This document shows, one piece after another, positions 16,526-26,451 of a stretch of DNA of 64,000 nt. Position 1 is the first letter of the stretch. The number at the start of each line of letters is the position of its first letter. The notes below the pieces were generated by a model. It searched no databases and had not been told where the DNA came from. It saw nothing but the letters and a program-made list of their open reading frames with translations. The DNA is taken from assembly GCA_965243775.1 (NCBI GenBank), contig CBDEWF010000143.1:62001-126000 (forward strand), written 5' to 3'. Source of the DNA: Sansalvadorimonas sp965243775 (lineage in GTDB: Bacteria > Pseudomonadota > Gammaproteobacteria > Pseudomonadales > Endozoicomonadaceae). Position numbers and translations under genes: made by a program.

Positions 16526-19500
16526 TTATACGATCAGTTGTCCGTTGCTTATTAATGCTTCCAATAATTCTGCTTCATTCGTAACTTCTCCAGTGGCTAT
16601 ATTCACTGTGCCGCCATAAGCAGAAACATTCCAAGTCTGCTGGTCAAGACCTTGTAGAATAATCGTCAAGTCATTTGGCGCTGCAATATTTGTATCATTA
16701 AACTCAAGAATCGTATTATCATTATCGATAAACATATCCATAATCTCAGCCAACTTGCCAGCTTTATCCGAATCACTGTCACTGTCAGTTATTAATGAGC
16801 CCAGTAACCCTTCAAGATTCAGAATATCTTTCTCTTCTGAATTAGTATTTGCTAGCAGTTTGAAATCAGTCACGACATCATGCTGAACAAGGTTGGAAAC
16901 AACACTGTTATTATTCCAAGTGAATGTATCGTCACCTCCAAGACCGGACATGGTATTATTCACACCACCAACTGAAGTTAAATTATTATCTGATGACGTG
17001 CCAACAAGAGGAGTAAAGTTGTAGCCACTGGTATCAATAACAACTTTTGATTCATTACTTTCTGCTCCTCCTGAGTCAACAGCTATATAGTTAAAACTGT
17101 CATCCACATTCGCATTCAGCTGAATATTTCTGACTTCAAAAGAGCCATCAAAGTTATTTGCCCCTTCAATGCCTATTACAATATGATCAATAGTGATATC
17201 TTGATCCAGGCTACTAATTTCAACAACACGGCTCAAATTTGTAGAATTTTTAGGTGATGATTCATTATTGGATATTAGTATCTGATCCCCATTGTCTCCC
17301 TTATGGAGATTACCAGAACCATCAACTATTACTTGTAACTTTCCATTCTGTTCAGCTGTCAGCTGACTAATATTACCATCACTGTCACGACCATAAACGA
17401 CTAATTCGACACGTTCTCTTTGGTGCCCTTCATCAGACCAGTTAAAATACCCTTTCAGCCCATCAAGAGTAACAGTTACGCTTCTTGCGACAACATTAAC
17501 AAATGTTACCTTGATTTTTTCATCCTTAGTGTCAATATCAGCATCATCAGCATCAGTACTAGATTTGATTCCCAGACCACCTCCCTGATCACCATCTGAC
17601 TGAAGGTCAGGAATATCAAACTCCCCTCCTATGGCATCCAACCTGATATATTGATCTTCAGCTATTTGTACTGTACCGACTATCTGATTTGATCCAGCAA
17701 TCCCCCAGCTATCAAATTCTGTTTTCTGCGATGAACCAGTATCCCCAATAATGGTTCCCCTTGGAACGGTGGGATCTGCCTCATAACTCAAGCTGTCTAT
17801 AGCAAAATTGGTTGGATTAGTGCCCAACTGCAACATATCTTCTGTAACGACAAGAGGGCCGTCAGGGCTATTCCAAATCAATTTTCCATGTTCGGGTATG
17901 CTAAGTAGCTGGATTTCCATCTCCTGCCCCTCTGGATCAGAGATATAATTACCACTTCCGTCAGAATAAGGCTTGCCATGTACATCATACTTCTGAGAGA
18001 CCCCAACAAATTTAATGGCTTCAGTTCCATCGTTACCAATGTCGATTACAGTAAAGCTTTGACTGTTTGGAGCATCATTACCTGAAGTCACTGCTAGAAA
18101 GACAGTAGCAGTATCACTACCACCCCGACCATCGCTAACGGTGTAGGTGAAGCTCTCCGGACTCTGCCCCGGTTCACTGCCATCGTGGCTATAGGTAAAG
18201 GTGCCGTCCTGGTTGATCTCCAGGGAACCCTGGGCCACGTTCACTGTGGCGACACCTGCGACAAAGGTGACCGGGTTGCCATCAATCTCAATGATCTGCA
18301 GCGGGCCACCATCGACATCGCTGTCCACACCACCGGCTGTTGCCGGACCATTGTCGTCATCGGTAATCATGTTGCCGCTGACGCTGGCTCCTTCATCGAC
18401 CTCGTAACGGTTATCCACCGCGACCGGATCATCATTTTCTTCTGCCACTGTCAGGTAGACTGTGGCGGTATCGCTGCCCCCCCGGCCATCGCTGACGGTG
18501 TAGGTGAAGCTCTCCGGACTCTGCCCCGGTTCACTGCCATCGTGGCTGTAGGTAAAGGTGCCATCCTGGTTGATCTCCAGAGAACCCTGGGCTACGTTCA
18601 CTGTGGCGACACCTGCGACAAAGGTGACCGGGTTGCCATCAATCTCAATGATCTGCAGCGGGCCGCCATCGACATCGCTGTCCACACCACCGGCTGTTGC
18701 CGGACCATTGTCGTCATCGGTAATCATGTTGCCGCTGACGCTGGCTCCTTCATCGACCTCGTAACGGTTATCCACCGCGACCGGATCATCATTTTCTTCT
18801 GCCACTGTCAGGTAGACTGTGGCGGTATCGCTGCCACCCCGGCCATCGCTAACGGTGTAGGTGAAGCTCTCCGGACTCTGCCCCGGTTCACTGCCATCGT
18901 GGCTGTAGGTAAAGGTGCCGTCCTGGTTGATCTCCAGAGAACCCTGGGCCACGTTCACTGTGGCGACACCTGCGACAAAGGTGACCGGGTTGCCATCAAT
19001 CTCAATGATCTGCAGCGGGCCGCCATCGACATCGCTGTCCACACCACCGGCTGTTGCCGGACCATTGTCGTCATCGGTAATCATGTTGCCGCTGACGCTG
19101 GCTCCTTCATCGACCTCGTAACGGTTATCCACCGCGACCGGGGGAATAGAACCGAGGATGCTGATGTCAACATTACAATCTGTGCTGTCACCATCTTTAT
19201 CAGTCATTACATAGCTGATCGGTAGTACATCTCGGTCAAGCCCCACCTGTTGAACAAGCTGATAAGTACCGTCTTCAGCATCAGTAATTTCAATGGCTAA
19301 GGCTTGTTTTGTTTCTCCCCCTTCTTCATATGTTCCCGTTACAAGGGAACCATCAGCAGAAGTAGTAAGAACAACAGGGGTCACTCCGTCATGAAGGAAT
19401 ATTTGTGAAGTACCTTGATCTTGACTAAATGTGAACGCTCCAGGACCATCAGCACCAAATGATCCACCCAAAGTCACTTCATCAGAAACATTATTATCCT

Positions 19501-21583
19501 CACTATCCTTACAAACGGGCGAATCATCTTCGACATTAACATTGATAGTGCCGTTAAGAGTGCTGGAGCCATTAGATGTAGATGCTGTTACACCAAACTG
19601 CAGTTTGACAACATCTTCTTGATGAATATCTGAGTGATCTATTGGCCTGTGCAATTGAACCTTATAGGGTACAACAGGTTGTCCGGTATCCTGGTCAGCT
19701 GTAACAGAGCCTAATGTTATTGTTATAACTGGCGCAAGCTCACTTCCTAAGTTCAGATACCCAAACAGCTCATTATTAAATGTACGCCACTGCACCATAT
19801 CTCCCCCTGATGTAATGTCATCAGGGGTAAACGATTCGTCCCAACTTACGGTAAAATTACCCGGAGTAAAACCACCGTTAGTAAATGTTATCTCTCCTGA
19901 ACCTGTTGAACTATCAGTTGTATCTATCGGAACTGGTGTGGTATCTGGATTAGAGTTCTTTAAACCTTCCTCAGACACCGCAACACCAGAGTCCTGCACC
20001 GTATCGACAACAGAAACAACGAAAGATCCTGAAGCCTGATCGCCATCAGCATCAATCGCGATAAAACCAAAACTTAAATCAAGTGTGTCTAATGAGTTAC
20101 CAGCACCATCGTTGTAATCAATGTCATCATATATTTCAAATTGATAATGTCCTTCCCCATTATCATCCAGAGCTACCCTGAAAATTTCCCGGTATATCCC
20201 TGGCTCATCAGACAACCCTTGATCCTGATCATCATCAGATTGAAGCTCACCAACATAGGCCAGCAAGGCTGTTCCATCCTCAGAAAATTCGTACTGAATC
20301 TCTTCCTCGTTCGAAGTTAACCCTTGGGGAAGAACATTCTGGTCAAAAACAACACTGCGATCTGCAACTGCATCAGGAAATTCATTATTATTGGTATTAT
20401 CAGCATTCCAGCTGATATCAAGGCTGCCTGAATTCAACGGATTCACATAATTATCACCGCTATCAGGAATGACATAGAAACCATCCTTGCTGGCTTGATC
20501 AAAAATACCTTTTTCAGGAGTTCCTATTTCCGGTATCGTGTCATTAAACACAATAGGAAAATCTGTAATAGAGGTGTCATCATCTCCATCTGCCACAACC
20601 AGGCTCAAACCTGTCAGTGTCATTTGGTCCGCACCAGAGGGATCAGGATGATCAAACTGTCCATTTATTGTTGCAGTGATAGTTCCCGACAGGCCATCCG
20701 CAGCTGTGGTAAGCACAAAGGTCATGAGCTCATAATTACCTGCAGTTGCAGTGATAACTGTTCCATCTGGAGAGAGCTCGAAGACTACCAGCTCACCGGC
20801 AGAAGTATATTCAGCAGCATTTAATTCATCCACGTCACCAAATACGACTGATGATACTCCATCGCCACTGGTTATAGTGAAATCAAGTTCAGCAAGTTGA
20901 GTCGTTGATCCCTGTATTGGCGCATCCTGATCTGTTCCGGCAGGAGCTCTGAAAAACAGGGCATTGACTGTCTGCGCAGCAGACCTGATCTGATCATCAA
21001 GGTCGAATGTCCCTGTAGAAACGACTGGTACTGTGTCTAAATCAGTTGTATCAAGAGCCAGATCATCGATAATTCGTAGTGTTCCAAAAACGAGTGCACT
21101 TGTTTCAAAACCATATTCTGGCAATACCTCATCAGAGCCAAATTCCACCAGTGCTGCATTACCAAATCTACCCGCTCCATCAATGCCTGCGGCTGGAGGT
21201 TCACCAGCCCCCGGGTCATCTTCTTCAGTCTGCTGAATGACCTGTTCAACTGGATCTTCAACGCCTGCTGTTGGAGCTGGGAGATTCAACAAAGTACCAA
21301 CAAGACTCTCAAGCTGGGCCACTGAATGGCCCTCACTATTAATGCCAACCCCACTCAGAACTGTATCATTACCCAAATCCAGCGTCTGGCCATCGGTAAT
21401 CTCCGCTATACGTCCATTTGAGAGAAGCAGGGAGATATTACCCCCTTGGGCAATAATCTGATCACCGCCGTATACGGCATCACCAGCCATGAGCACAATT
21501 TCTGAGCCATCCGGCTTGCGTACAGTAGCCTTACCAATCACTGTGCTTATGGTTCCAAGCAGCTTTTCAACTGTCGTGTCCAT
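16526..21583 (-). CDS. Giant type I secreted adhesin with LapA-like retention module
   Basis: 1685 residues. N-terminal residues 1-100 match the LapA/BapA retention module (KLLGTISTVIGKATVRKPDG, then GDAVYGGDQIIAQ). A PAAG motif at 130-133 (bases 21185-21196) fits the LapG cleavage consensus. T1SS-143-type beta domains follow from about 250. Three almost identical 119-residue cadherin/VCBS-like repeats then occur (coding bases about 18071-19141), then a variable module. The C-terminal part has one RTX-like element (GLGGDDTF) and the usual acidic, uncleaved secretion signal. The protein is expected to stay threaded in the TolC channel and display outward for attachment or biofilm. It sits in one run with its transporter genes. 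The start is supported by the module beginning MDTTVEKLLG. Confidence 0.92.
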   Translation of the reverse strand: MDTTVEKLLGTISTVIGKATVRKPDGSEIVLMAGDAVYGGDQIIAQGGNISLLLSNGRIAEITDGQTLDLGNDTVLSGVGINSEGHSVAQLESLVGTLLNLPAPTAGVEDPVEQVIQQTEEDDPGAGEPPAAGIDGAGRFGNAALVEFGSDEVLPEYGFETSALVFGTLRIIDDLALDTTDLDTVPVVSTGTFDLDDQIRSAAQTVNALFFRAPAGTDQDAPIQGSTTQLAELDFTITSGDGVSSVVFGDVDELNAAEYTSAGELVVFELSPDGTVITATAGNYELMTFVLTTAADGLSGTITATINGQFDHPDPSGADQMTLTGLSLVVADGDDDTSITDFPIVFNDTIPEIGTPEKGIFDQASKDGFYVIPDSGDNYVNPLNSGSLDISWNADNTNNNEFPDAVADRSVVFDQNVLPQGLTSNEEEIQYEFSEDGTALLAYVGELQSDDDQDQGLSDEPGIYREIFRVALDDNGEGHYQFEIYDDIDYNDGAGNSLDTLDLSFGFIAIDADGDQASGSFVVSVVDTVQDSGVAVSEEGLKNSNPDTTPVPIDTTDSSTGSGEITFTNGGFTPGNFTVSWDESFTPDDITSGGDMVQWRTFNNELFGYLNLGSELAPVITITLGSVTADQDTGQPVVPYKVQLHRPIDHSDIHQEDVVKLQFGVTASTSNGSSTLNGTINVNVEDDSPVCKDSEDNNVSDEVTLGGSFGADGPGAFTFSQDQGTSQIFLHDGVTPVVLTTSADGSLVTGTYEEGGETKQALAIEITDAEDGTYQLVQQVGLDRDVLPISYVMTDKDGDSTDCNVDISILGSIPPVAVDNRYEVDEGASVSGNMITDDDNGPATAGGVDSDVDGGPLQIIEIDGNPVTFVAGVATVNVAQGSLEINQDGTFTYSHDGSEPGQSPESFTYTVSDGRGGSDTATVYLTVAEENDDPVAVDNRYEVDEGASVSGNMITDDDNGPATAGGVDSDVDGGPLQIIEIDGNPVTFVAGVATVNVAQGSLEINQDGTFTYSHDGSEPGQSPESFTYTVSDGRGGSDTATVYLTVAEENDDPVAVDNRYEVDEGASVSGNMITDDDNGPATAGGVDSDVDGGPLQIIEIDGNPVTFVAGVATVNVAQGSLEINQDGTFTYSHDGSEPGQSPESFTYTVSDGRGGSDTATVFLAVTSGNDAPNSQSFTVIDIGNDGTEAIKFVGVSQKYDVHGKPYSDGSGNYISDPEGQEMEIQLLSIPEHGKLIWNSPDGPLVVTEDMLQLGTNPTNFAIDSLSYEADPTVPRGTIIGDTGSSQKTEFDSWGIAGSNQIVGTVQIAEDQYIRLDAIGGEFDIPDLQSDGDQGGGLGIKSSTDADDADIDTKDEKIKVTFVNVVARSVTVTLDGLKGYFNWSDEGHQRERVELVVYGRDSDGNISQLTAEQNGKLQVIVDGSGNLHKGDNGDQILISNNESSPKNSTNLSRVVEISSLDQDITIDHIVIGIEGANNFDGSFEVRNIQLNANVDDSFNYIAVDSGGAESNESKVVIDTSGYNFTPLVGTSSDNNLTSVGGVNNTMSGLGGDDTFTWNNNSVVSNLVQHDVVTDFKLLANTNSEEKDILNLEGLLGSLITDSDSDSDKAGKLAEIMDMFIDNDNTILEFNDTNIAAPNDLTIILQGLDQQTWNVSAYGGTVNIATGEVTNEAELLEALISNGQLIV
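18071..19141. repeat. Three 357-bp tandem repeats in the adhesin gene
   Basis: Three in-frame copies of a 357-bp unit encode 119 residues each (start VAVDNRYEVDEGASVSG). They are nearly identical, differing mainly at scattered synonymous bases, so they arose recently or are kept alike by recombination. Copy number may vary between strains and confuse short-read assembly. Confidence 0.92.
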
Positions 21584-21659
21584 TTTATCTCCCAGTACCT
21601 TTTATTCTTATTTCTGTATTGATTCTGTTATTTGGTTGTTCTGGGCTCTGCTCTCAGCT

Positions 21660-23039
21660 TTACCGTTCACTGAATGCGAGCTGCTTGGCTCTGAGCACGG
21701 GTTTCAGCAGATACGCCAACAGAGGCTTTTTGCCTGTCATTATATCAACATTTGCAATCATCCCGGTTATCACCGGTCTGGATGCGTTATCGTCATCCAG
21801 GTTATTCCTTTCCGTTTCTACATGGGCGAGATAGAAGCTTTCGCCCTGCTCATCGGTAATGGTGTCCGCACTGAGGTGTGTCAGTCTGCCTTCAATGCCA
21901 CCATAAATGGTAAAGTCATAGGCAGTAAAACGAACCACTGCTTTCTGACCGGGATGGAGAAAACCGATATCCTGCGGGCGAATTCTGGTCTCTATGACCA
22001 GATTGTCGTCCAGGGGAACAACTTCCATCATCTTCATGCCAGGCTGGACAACACCACCTTCTGTGTTGACCAGTATCTGTTTAACTACGCCTTTCACCGG
22101 TGAACGTACCTGAGTTCGGGCTACCCGATCTTCCAGTGCTGCACCGGTTGCTTCCAGCTCTTTGATTTTGGCCAGAGTTTCATTCAACTCGCTACGGGCA
22201 CTGCTGATGAACGTCAGCTGCAGTTCTTTTATCCGCTGTTTAACTTCATTCTGCTCAGCCATAAGACGGTCAACCGTTTCCAGGCTGACGGCCAGTTCAC
22301 CATCGACATCGCTCACCTGCCTTTCCAGCCTGAGCACTTCAATACGTGATACAGCTCCGGACTCTGCCAGCCGTCTGGCTATGCTCCACTCTTCCCTCAA
22401 TAGCTTTCTACGCCTTGCCAGCAGCTTGCGCTGTTCTCCCATCTCCTCTACTTGCTGCTGGTTTTGCCCAATTTGTTCCAGCAAAACATTCTTGCGGCTT
22501 TGCAACTCTTCCTGGCGGCTTATATAAAGATCGATTTCCTGCTGGGCCAGATCAGGTACCTCCTTCCAGCCCTGATCTGAAATCACCGGATACACACCTC
22601 CAACCTCAGCTTGCAGTCTGGCGCGCTTAATCTCAAGTGCCATTCGGCCAATTTTCTGGCCATCCAGACTGGACATAAACTGGGTATCATCCATGACCAT
22701 CAACACCTGCCCCTTGTCGACAGTATCGCCCTCCTTGACCAGGATATCCCCAACAATTCCTCCTTCAAGGTTCTGTACATCCTGAACCTGACTGGACGGA
22801 ATCACCTTGCCCATGCCCCGGGTAATTTCATCAATCTCAATCCAGGCAGCCCAACCCACAAACAGGAAAACAGCAGTAAAAGTGATCCATATCAGAGCCC
22901 TGCCACCCCTAGGGTGTTGCCTTTCCACAGCACTTTTCGCATCTGTGAAAAATAAAATTTCTTCTCCCTGCTCATGGCTGTTATTTTGCTCATGGCTGCC
23001 TGAGGCGTCCTGACTCTTATTACTGAGTTCTTCTTTCAT
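21660..23039 (-). CDS. HlyD/LapC-type membrane fusion protein of type I secretion
   Basis: 459 residues. A short cytoplasmic tail carries the imperfect repeat SHEQNNSHEQ, followed by one TM (ALIWITFTAVFLFVGWAAW). The lipoyl-like start GKVIPSSQVQDVQNLEGGIV is a hallmark of type I adaptors. A long periplasmic coiled coil spans about 130-310, and a beta-barrel end includes TGMIANVDIMTGKKPLLAYL. It bridges the ABC transporter and TolC. It lies 54 bp downstream of the ABC gene and 76 bp upstream of the adhesin. Confidence 0.93.
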   Translation of the reverse strand: MKEELSNKSQDASGSHEQNNSHEQGEEILFFTDAKSAVERQHPRGGRALIWITFTAVFLFVGWAAWIEIDEITRGMGKVIPSSQVQDVQNLEGGIVGDILVKEGDTVDKGQVLMVMDDTQFMSSLDGQKIGRMALEIKRARLQAEVGGVYPVISDQGWKEVPDLAQQEIDLYISRQEELQSRKNVLLEQIGQNQQQVEEMGEQRKLLARRRKLLREEWSIARRLAESGAVSRIEVLRLERQVSDVDGELAVSLETVDRLMAEQNEVKQRIKELQLTFISSARSELNETLAKIKELEATGAALEDRVARTQVRSPVKGVVKQILVNTEGGVVQPGMKMMEVVPLDDNLVIETRIRPQDIGFLHPGQKAVVRFTAYDFTIYGGIEGRLTHLSADTITDEQGESFYLAHVETERNNLDDDNASRPVITGMIANVDIMTGKKPLLAYLLKPVLRAKQLAFSER

Positions 23040-23093
23040 GCCTTCGTCACCATTTTGTTTACACAGACCCAGTGTTCCGGCCTGCTGTCGCCA

Positions 23094-25253
23094 CTATGGA
23101 TTAGATTGAACTTTGGTTTTTTGTACTTTTGCTTTTTCTCGCGCCTGAGGATTGGTCAACATATCTGGTGAACCATCCGCTACTATCTTTCCTTTCTCCA
23201 ATACAATAACCCTGTCCATTATTGCCAGCATGGACATCTTGTGAGTCACCATAATCAATGTCTTGTTTTTGCTGATGTGGCGCAGGGCTTCGCAGATGCG
23301 GGCTTCGGTTCGGGTATCCATGGAACTGGTAGGTTCATCCATAATCAAGATACCCGGATCACCAAGAAGAGCCCTGGCCAGCCCTACTGCCTGCAGCTGT
23401 CCACCAGAAAGATTGCGGCCAGATTCGCCAACCTGGAATTCAAGTCCATTCGGGCTGCTGGTAATCAGTTCTCCCAGTCCGGCCAGGCGGGCGGCCCAGA
23501 GAACATCATCATCAGAAGCATCAACCCGCCCCATAACAATGTTCTCACGGATGGTTCCACTGAACAGGTTGATTACCTGGGGAACATAACCAATATTCTG
23601 CCGCAGCACAGACGGATCAAGCTGGCGCAGGTCTATGCCGTCAACGGAAATATTGCCCCCGACAGGCTCGTAGAGACCCATCATCAGCTTTATCAGCGAA
23701 GTTTTTCCTGAACCCATTCGCCCAAGAATGGCTATTTTTTCCCCAGGTTTGATTGAGAAGTCCAGACTATTTAAAAGTTGAGGCTGTTCCGGATAAGCAA
23801 ATGTTAATTGCTGAATATTCCAGGTGCTGTTCAACCTGTTGGGTCTCAGATAATTTTTTTTGTCATCCCTCTCCTGTGGATAAGAGATAATACTGTCAGC
23901 CTGCTGCAAAGACTGACGTGCCCGCTCATACTGGTTCAACAAGCCAATCAGCTGATTCACCGGTGCCGCACAGCGCCCAGCGATCATTATGGTGGCAATC
24001 AGCCCTCCCATGGATAGATTGCCGGTACCAATCAGGTAAACACCACTTATAACCAGTGCCACAGTATTTAGTTGCAGAATCAGCATAGCGCTCTGGCTGC
24101 TTACATTCTGCAGACGACGTATATAAAGGCCATTATCAGCCAGAAACGAGACCATTCGCTCCCAGTGATATTGGGTTGAAGATTCTGATCGGCTGCTTTT
24201 GATAGCTTCCAGCCCCTGGACAGATTCCGTTAACAGTGCCTGCCGGGAGGCTGAAACTTGTTGCTGCCTGGCTATTCGCTGCTGAAGAGGTCTGTTAACA
24301 ATCCAGGCAACTGCGAGACAGATCAGAGTTGATGTGAATGGTATCAGTGCCATGTAACCACCAATCCAGGCGATCAGGGCGTAAAAAAGAAAGACAAACG
24401 GGAGGTCAACCAGTGTTGTGACACAGGCAGAAGTTATAAAGGATCGCAGGCTGTCGAACTCATTCAGGTTGTTGACAAAGCTTCCCGTTGACTGGGGCCG
24501 GGCTATCAGTTTCAGACCCAGCACTCTCTCCAACAGCTGGGAAGATATCTCCAGATCAATATTTTTGCCGGCATAATCAATGAACCAGGCCCGCTGCAGC
24601 TTCAACACAAAGTCAAAAATGAAGGCTAACACGACACCAAGGGCCAGCATCCATAAGGTTTCTGTGGCGTTATTGGGAACAACGCGATCGTAAACATTCA
24701 TAACGAACAGCGGCGAAACCAGTGCAAATATATTAATCAGGAAGCTGGCAAGAAGAACATCCCTGTAGATTTTCCAATAACGCTGGATAGCCTGAACGAA
24801 CCAGGAATAACGGGAAGAGCTGTCTCTTCCGCTATTGCCAGCCAGGTTTTCACTGGTGCCCATTCCGTTTTCCGCTGCCTGGGTGACAGGTATCGCGAAA
24901 CCGGTGTAATCCGCCATCATTCGGGAAAAAGAGTCCTTAACCTGTTTACCATCTTCCCAAATGACAGCTTCATCTTCATGAACATTCAGGCGCAACAAAA
25001 CAACCGCGCCATTTTCAAGAATTAATACTAACGGGCAGTTAAATTTTGTGAACTCATCCTGTTTGACTTCTTTTACCTGTCCATTAAGTCCAGCACGCTC
25101 GGCCGCTCTATGGAAAAGCGAAGGCGTCAACTGTCCATCAGGTAGTGGCAACCCTGCCAACAGACTGGCAAGACTGACGTTACATCGATACAGGTCACAC
25201 ACTGCCTGTAAACAACTGGCGAGCGTCGCACCTGTGTTTTTATTATTATTCAT
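23094..25253 (-). CDS. Type I secretion ABC transporter with C39-like domain (LapB-type)
   Basis: 719 residues. N-terminal residues 1-130 form a C39-peptidase-like domain without the catalytic Cys signature (SLLAGLPLPDGQLTPSLFHR), so it recognises rather than cleaves substrate. Six TM helices span about 160-440. The nucleotide-binding domain has Walker A GRMGSGKTS, Q-loop, signature NLSGGQLQAVGLARAL, Walker B ILIMDEPTSSMD and the switch His in MVTHKM. It powers export of the adhesin encoded two genes downstream. It is the first gene of the secretion block, so its upstream gap probably holds the promoter; no clear promoter boxes could be assigned. Confidence 0.93.
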   Translation of the reverse strand: MNNNKNTGATLASCLQAVCDLYRCNVSLASLLAGLPLPDGQLTPSLFHRAAERAGLNGQVKEVKQDEFTKFNCPLVLILENGAVVLLRLNVHEDEAVIWEDGKQVKDSFSRMMADYTGFAIPVTQAAENGMGTSENLAGNSGRDSSSRYSWFVQAIQRYWKIYRDVLLASFLINIFALVSPLFVMNVYDRVVPNNATETLWMLALGVVLAFIFDFVLKLQRAWFIDYAGKNIDLEISSQLLERVLGLKLIARPQSTGSFVNNLNEFDSLRSFITSACVTTLVDLPFVFLFYALIAWIGGYMALIPFTSTLICLAVAWIVNRPLQQRIARQQQVSASRQALLTESVQGLEAIKSSRSESSTQYHWERMVSFLADNGLYIRRLQNVSSQSAMLILQLNTVALVISGVYLIGTGNLSMGGLIATIMIAGRCAAPVNQLIGLLNQYERARQSLQQADSIISYPQERDDKKNYLRPNRLNSTWNIQQLTFAYPEQPQLLNSLDFSIKPGEKIAILGRMGSGKTSLIKLMMGLYEPVGGNISVDGIDLRQLDPSVLRQNIGYVPQVINLFSGTIRENIVMGRVDASDDDVLWAARLAGLGELITSSPNGLEFQVGESGRNLSGGQLQAVGLARALLGDPGILIMDEPTSSMDTRTEARICEALRHISKNKTLIMVTHKMSMLAIMDRVIVLEKGKIVADGSPDMLTNPQAREKAKVQKTKVQSNP

Positions 25254-25436
25254 AATGCAACTTCTGACGCTTCACGATGGTTCGGAATCCGCCCCTGCAT
25301 CGTGCATCAGGCTTAATATCAAAACAAACCAGACACAACATGCTTACGTAGATTACACAATAACCACATTACTAAGCAAACCAGAGCCGCCAGAAAATCA
25401 GACCGTTTTCAAAAAACTACGGCAATATAAATAGAA

Positions 25437-26009
25437 TTAGTTGGGCGAATGCCGGTGACAACTGACAATGTGATCATTAACCATCCCTGTTGCCTGCATA
25501 AATGCATAGCAAATGGTTGAACCAACAAAATTAAAGCCCTCTTTCTTTAAGGCGTTACTTATCTGGTCAGATATTTCCGTGGAAGAAGGATTTTCTTTTA
25601 TTGATGAGAAATTATTATGAATGGTCTCGTTATTTACAAACTGCCAGATAAAATCTGTGAAAGAACCATACTTTTTCTGAACTTTTAAAAAAGCTTTAGC
25701 ATTTCTGATCGCACTGTGAACTTTCAGGCGATTTCGGATAATTCCAGGATCCCTTAGCAACTCTTCAACTTTTTTCTCGTCGTAAAGTGCTATTTTTCGG
25801 GCATCAAAATTATCAAATACCTTTCGGTAATGATCACGCTTGCGCAGCACGGTAATCCAGGAGAGTCCGGCCTGAGCTCCTTCCAGAATCAGAAATTCAA
25901 ACAGAGTGTCATCATCCCGGCAGGGCACACCCCACTCTTCATCATGGTATTTTCGATATAAATCATCTCCATGGCACCACCCACAGCGATTTTGATCACT
26001 GATTGCCAT
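25437..26009 (-). CDS. tag: DNA-3-methyladenine glycosylase I
   Basis: Excises 3-methyladenine from alkylated DNA in base-excision repair. About 190 residues, the usual length. Family marks are the N-terminal zinc motif CGWCHGDDLYRKYHDEEWG with the two partner residues near the C-terminus (CHRHSPN), the substrate-pocket ILEGAQAGLSWITVLRKR, and GSTICYAFMQATGMVNDH. The ATG at 26009 is chosen over one six codons upstream because the purine-rich GAAGAGAGCGAAG stretch then acts as ribosome site. It is divergent from the opp operon and separate from the adhesin block. Confidence 0.93.
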   Translation of the reverse strand: MAISDQNRCGWCHGDDLYRKYHDEEWGVPCRDDDTLFEFLILEGAQAGLSWITVLRKRDHYRKVFDNFDARKIALYDEKKVEELLRDPGIIRNRLKVHSAIRNAKAFLKVQKKYGSFTDFIWQFVNNETIHNNFSSIKENPSSTEISDQISNALKKEGFNFVGSTICYAFMQATGMVNDHIVSCHRHSPN

Positions 26010-26451
26010 TTTCTTCGCTCTCTTCATCGCCTGACACTCATCATCTGAAACATTTCAATCGAGTAAAATCCCCTAAAAAAACACAAATAACAGGATGGTC
26101 TCAAGGTCACCACTACCAAAAACGATATTTCTTCCCGTTTTTCGGCATCTTATTGATTTCCATCATATTTATGCCCTTGTCATCCAAGCATTCCGAAGGA
26201 TATAGTGTGTAATACGTACAACGCTGGTCGTATTTTGTGCAGTGTATTGAGTTTTCCTGCCCGTAACCCCGGGTAACCTGAACTCAGAGTACAGCATAGG
26301 GCAGGGATGGCTCACTTCATAAAAAGCAGAGTGACTGTCTCCAGACTTTCACAACTGCAGCCAAAAAAGATATTCCACACAGACTATTATCAGGCGGAAG
26401 AGTCACCGCCAGTGATGTGGAGACACCGTCAATCAACGTATAAGGCGCAGG
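26010..26451. other. Gap between tag and oppA
   Basis: A 442-bp spacer between divergent genes. It should hold promoters for tag and oppA. I see no convincing sigma-70 pair, conserved RNA or operator. The only marks are a small palindrome (CCCGTAACCCCGGGTAAC) near 26260 and the oppA ribosome site AAGGCGCAGG just before its ATG. Confidence 0.4.

Noticed and set aside
18185..19225. A 346-codon plus-strand frame across the adhesin repeats
   Set aside because: It is a shadow of the 357-bp repeats; the minus-strand frame encodes the long adhesin with recognised domains.
25254..25436. A lapG or lapD gene hidden beside the adhesin transporter
   Set aside because: No frame with LapG Cys-His-Asp or LapD HAMP-GGDEF-EAL features lies in or near the gap; the next gene is tag.
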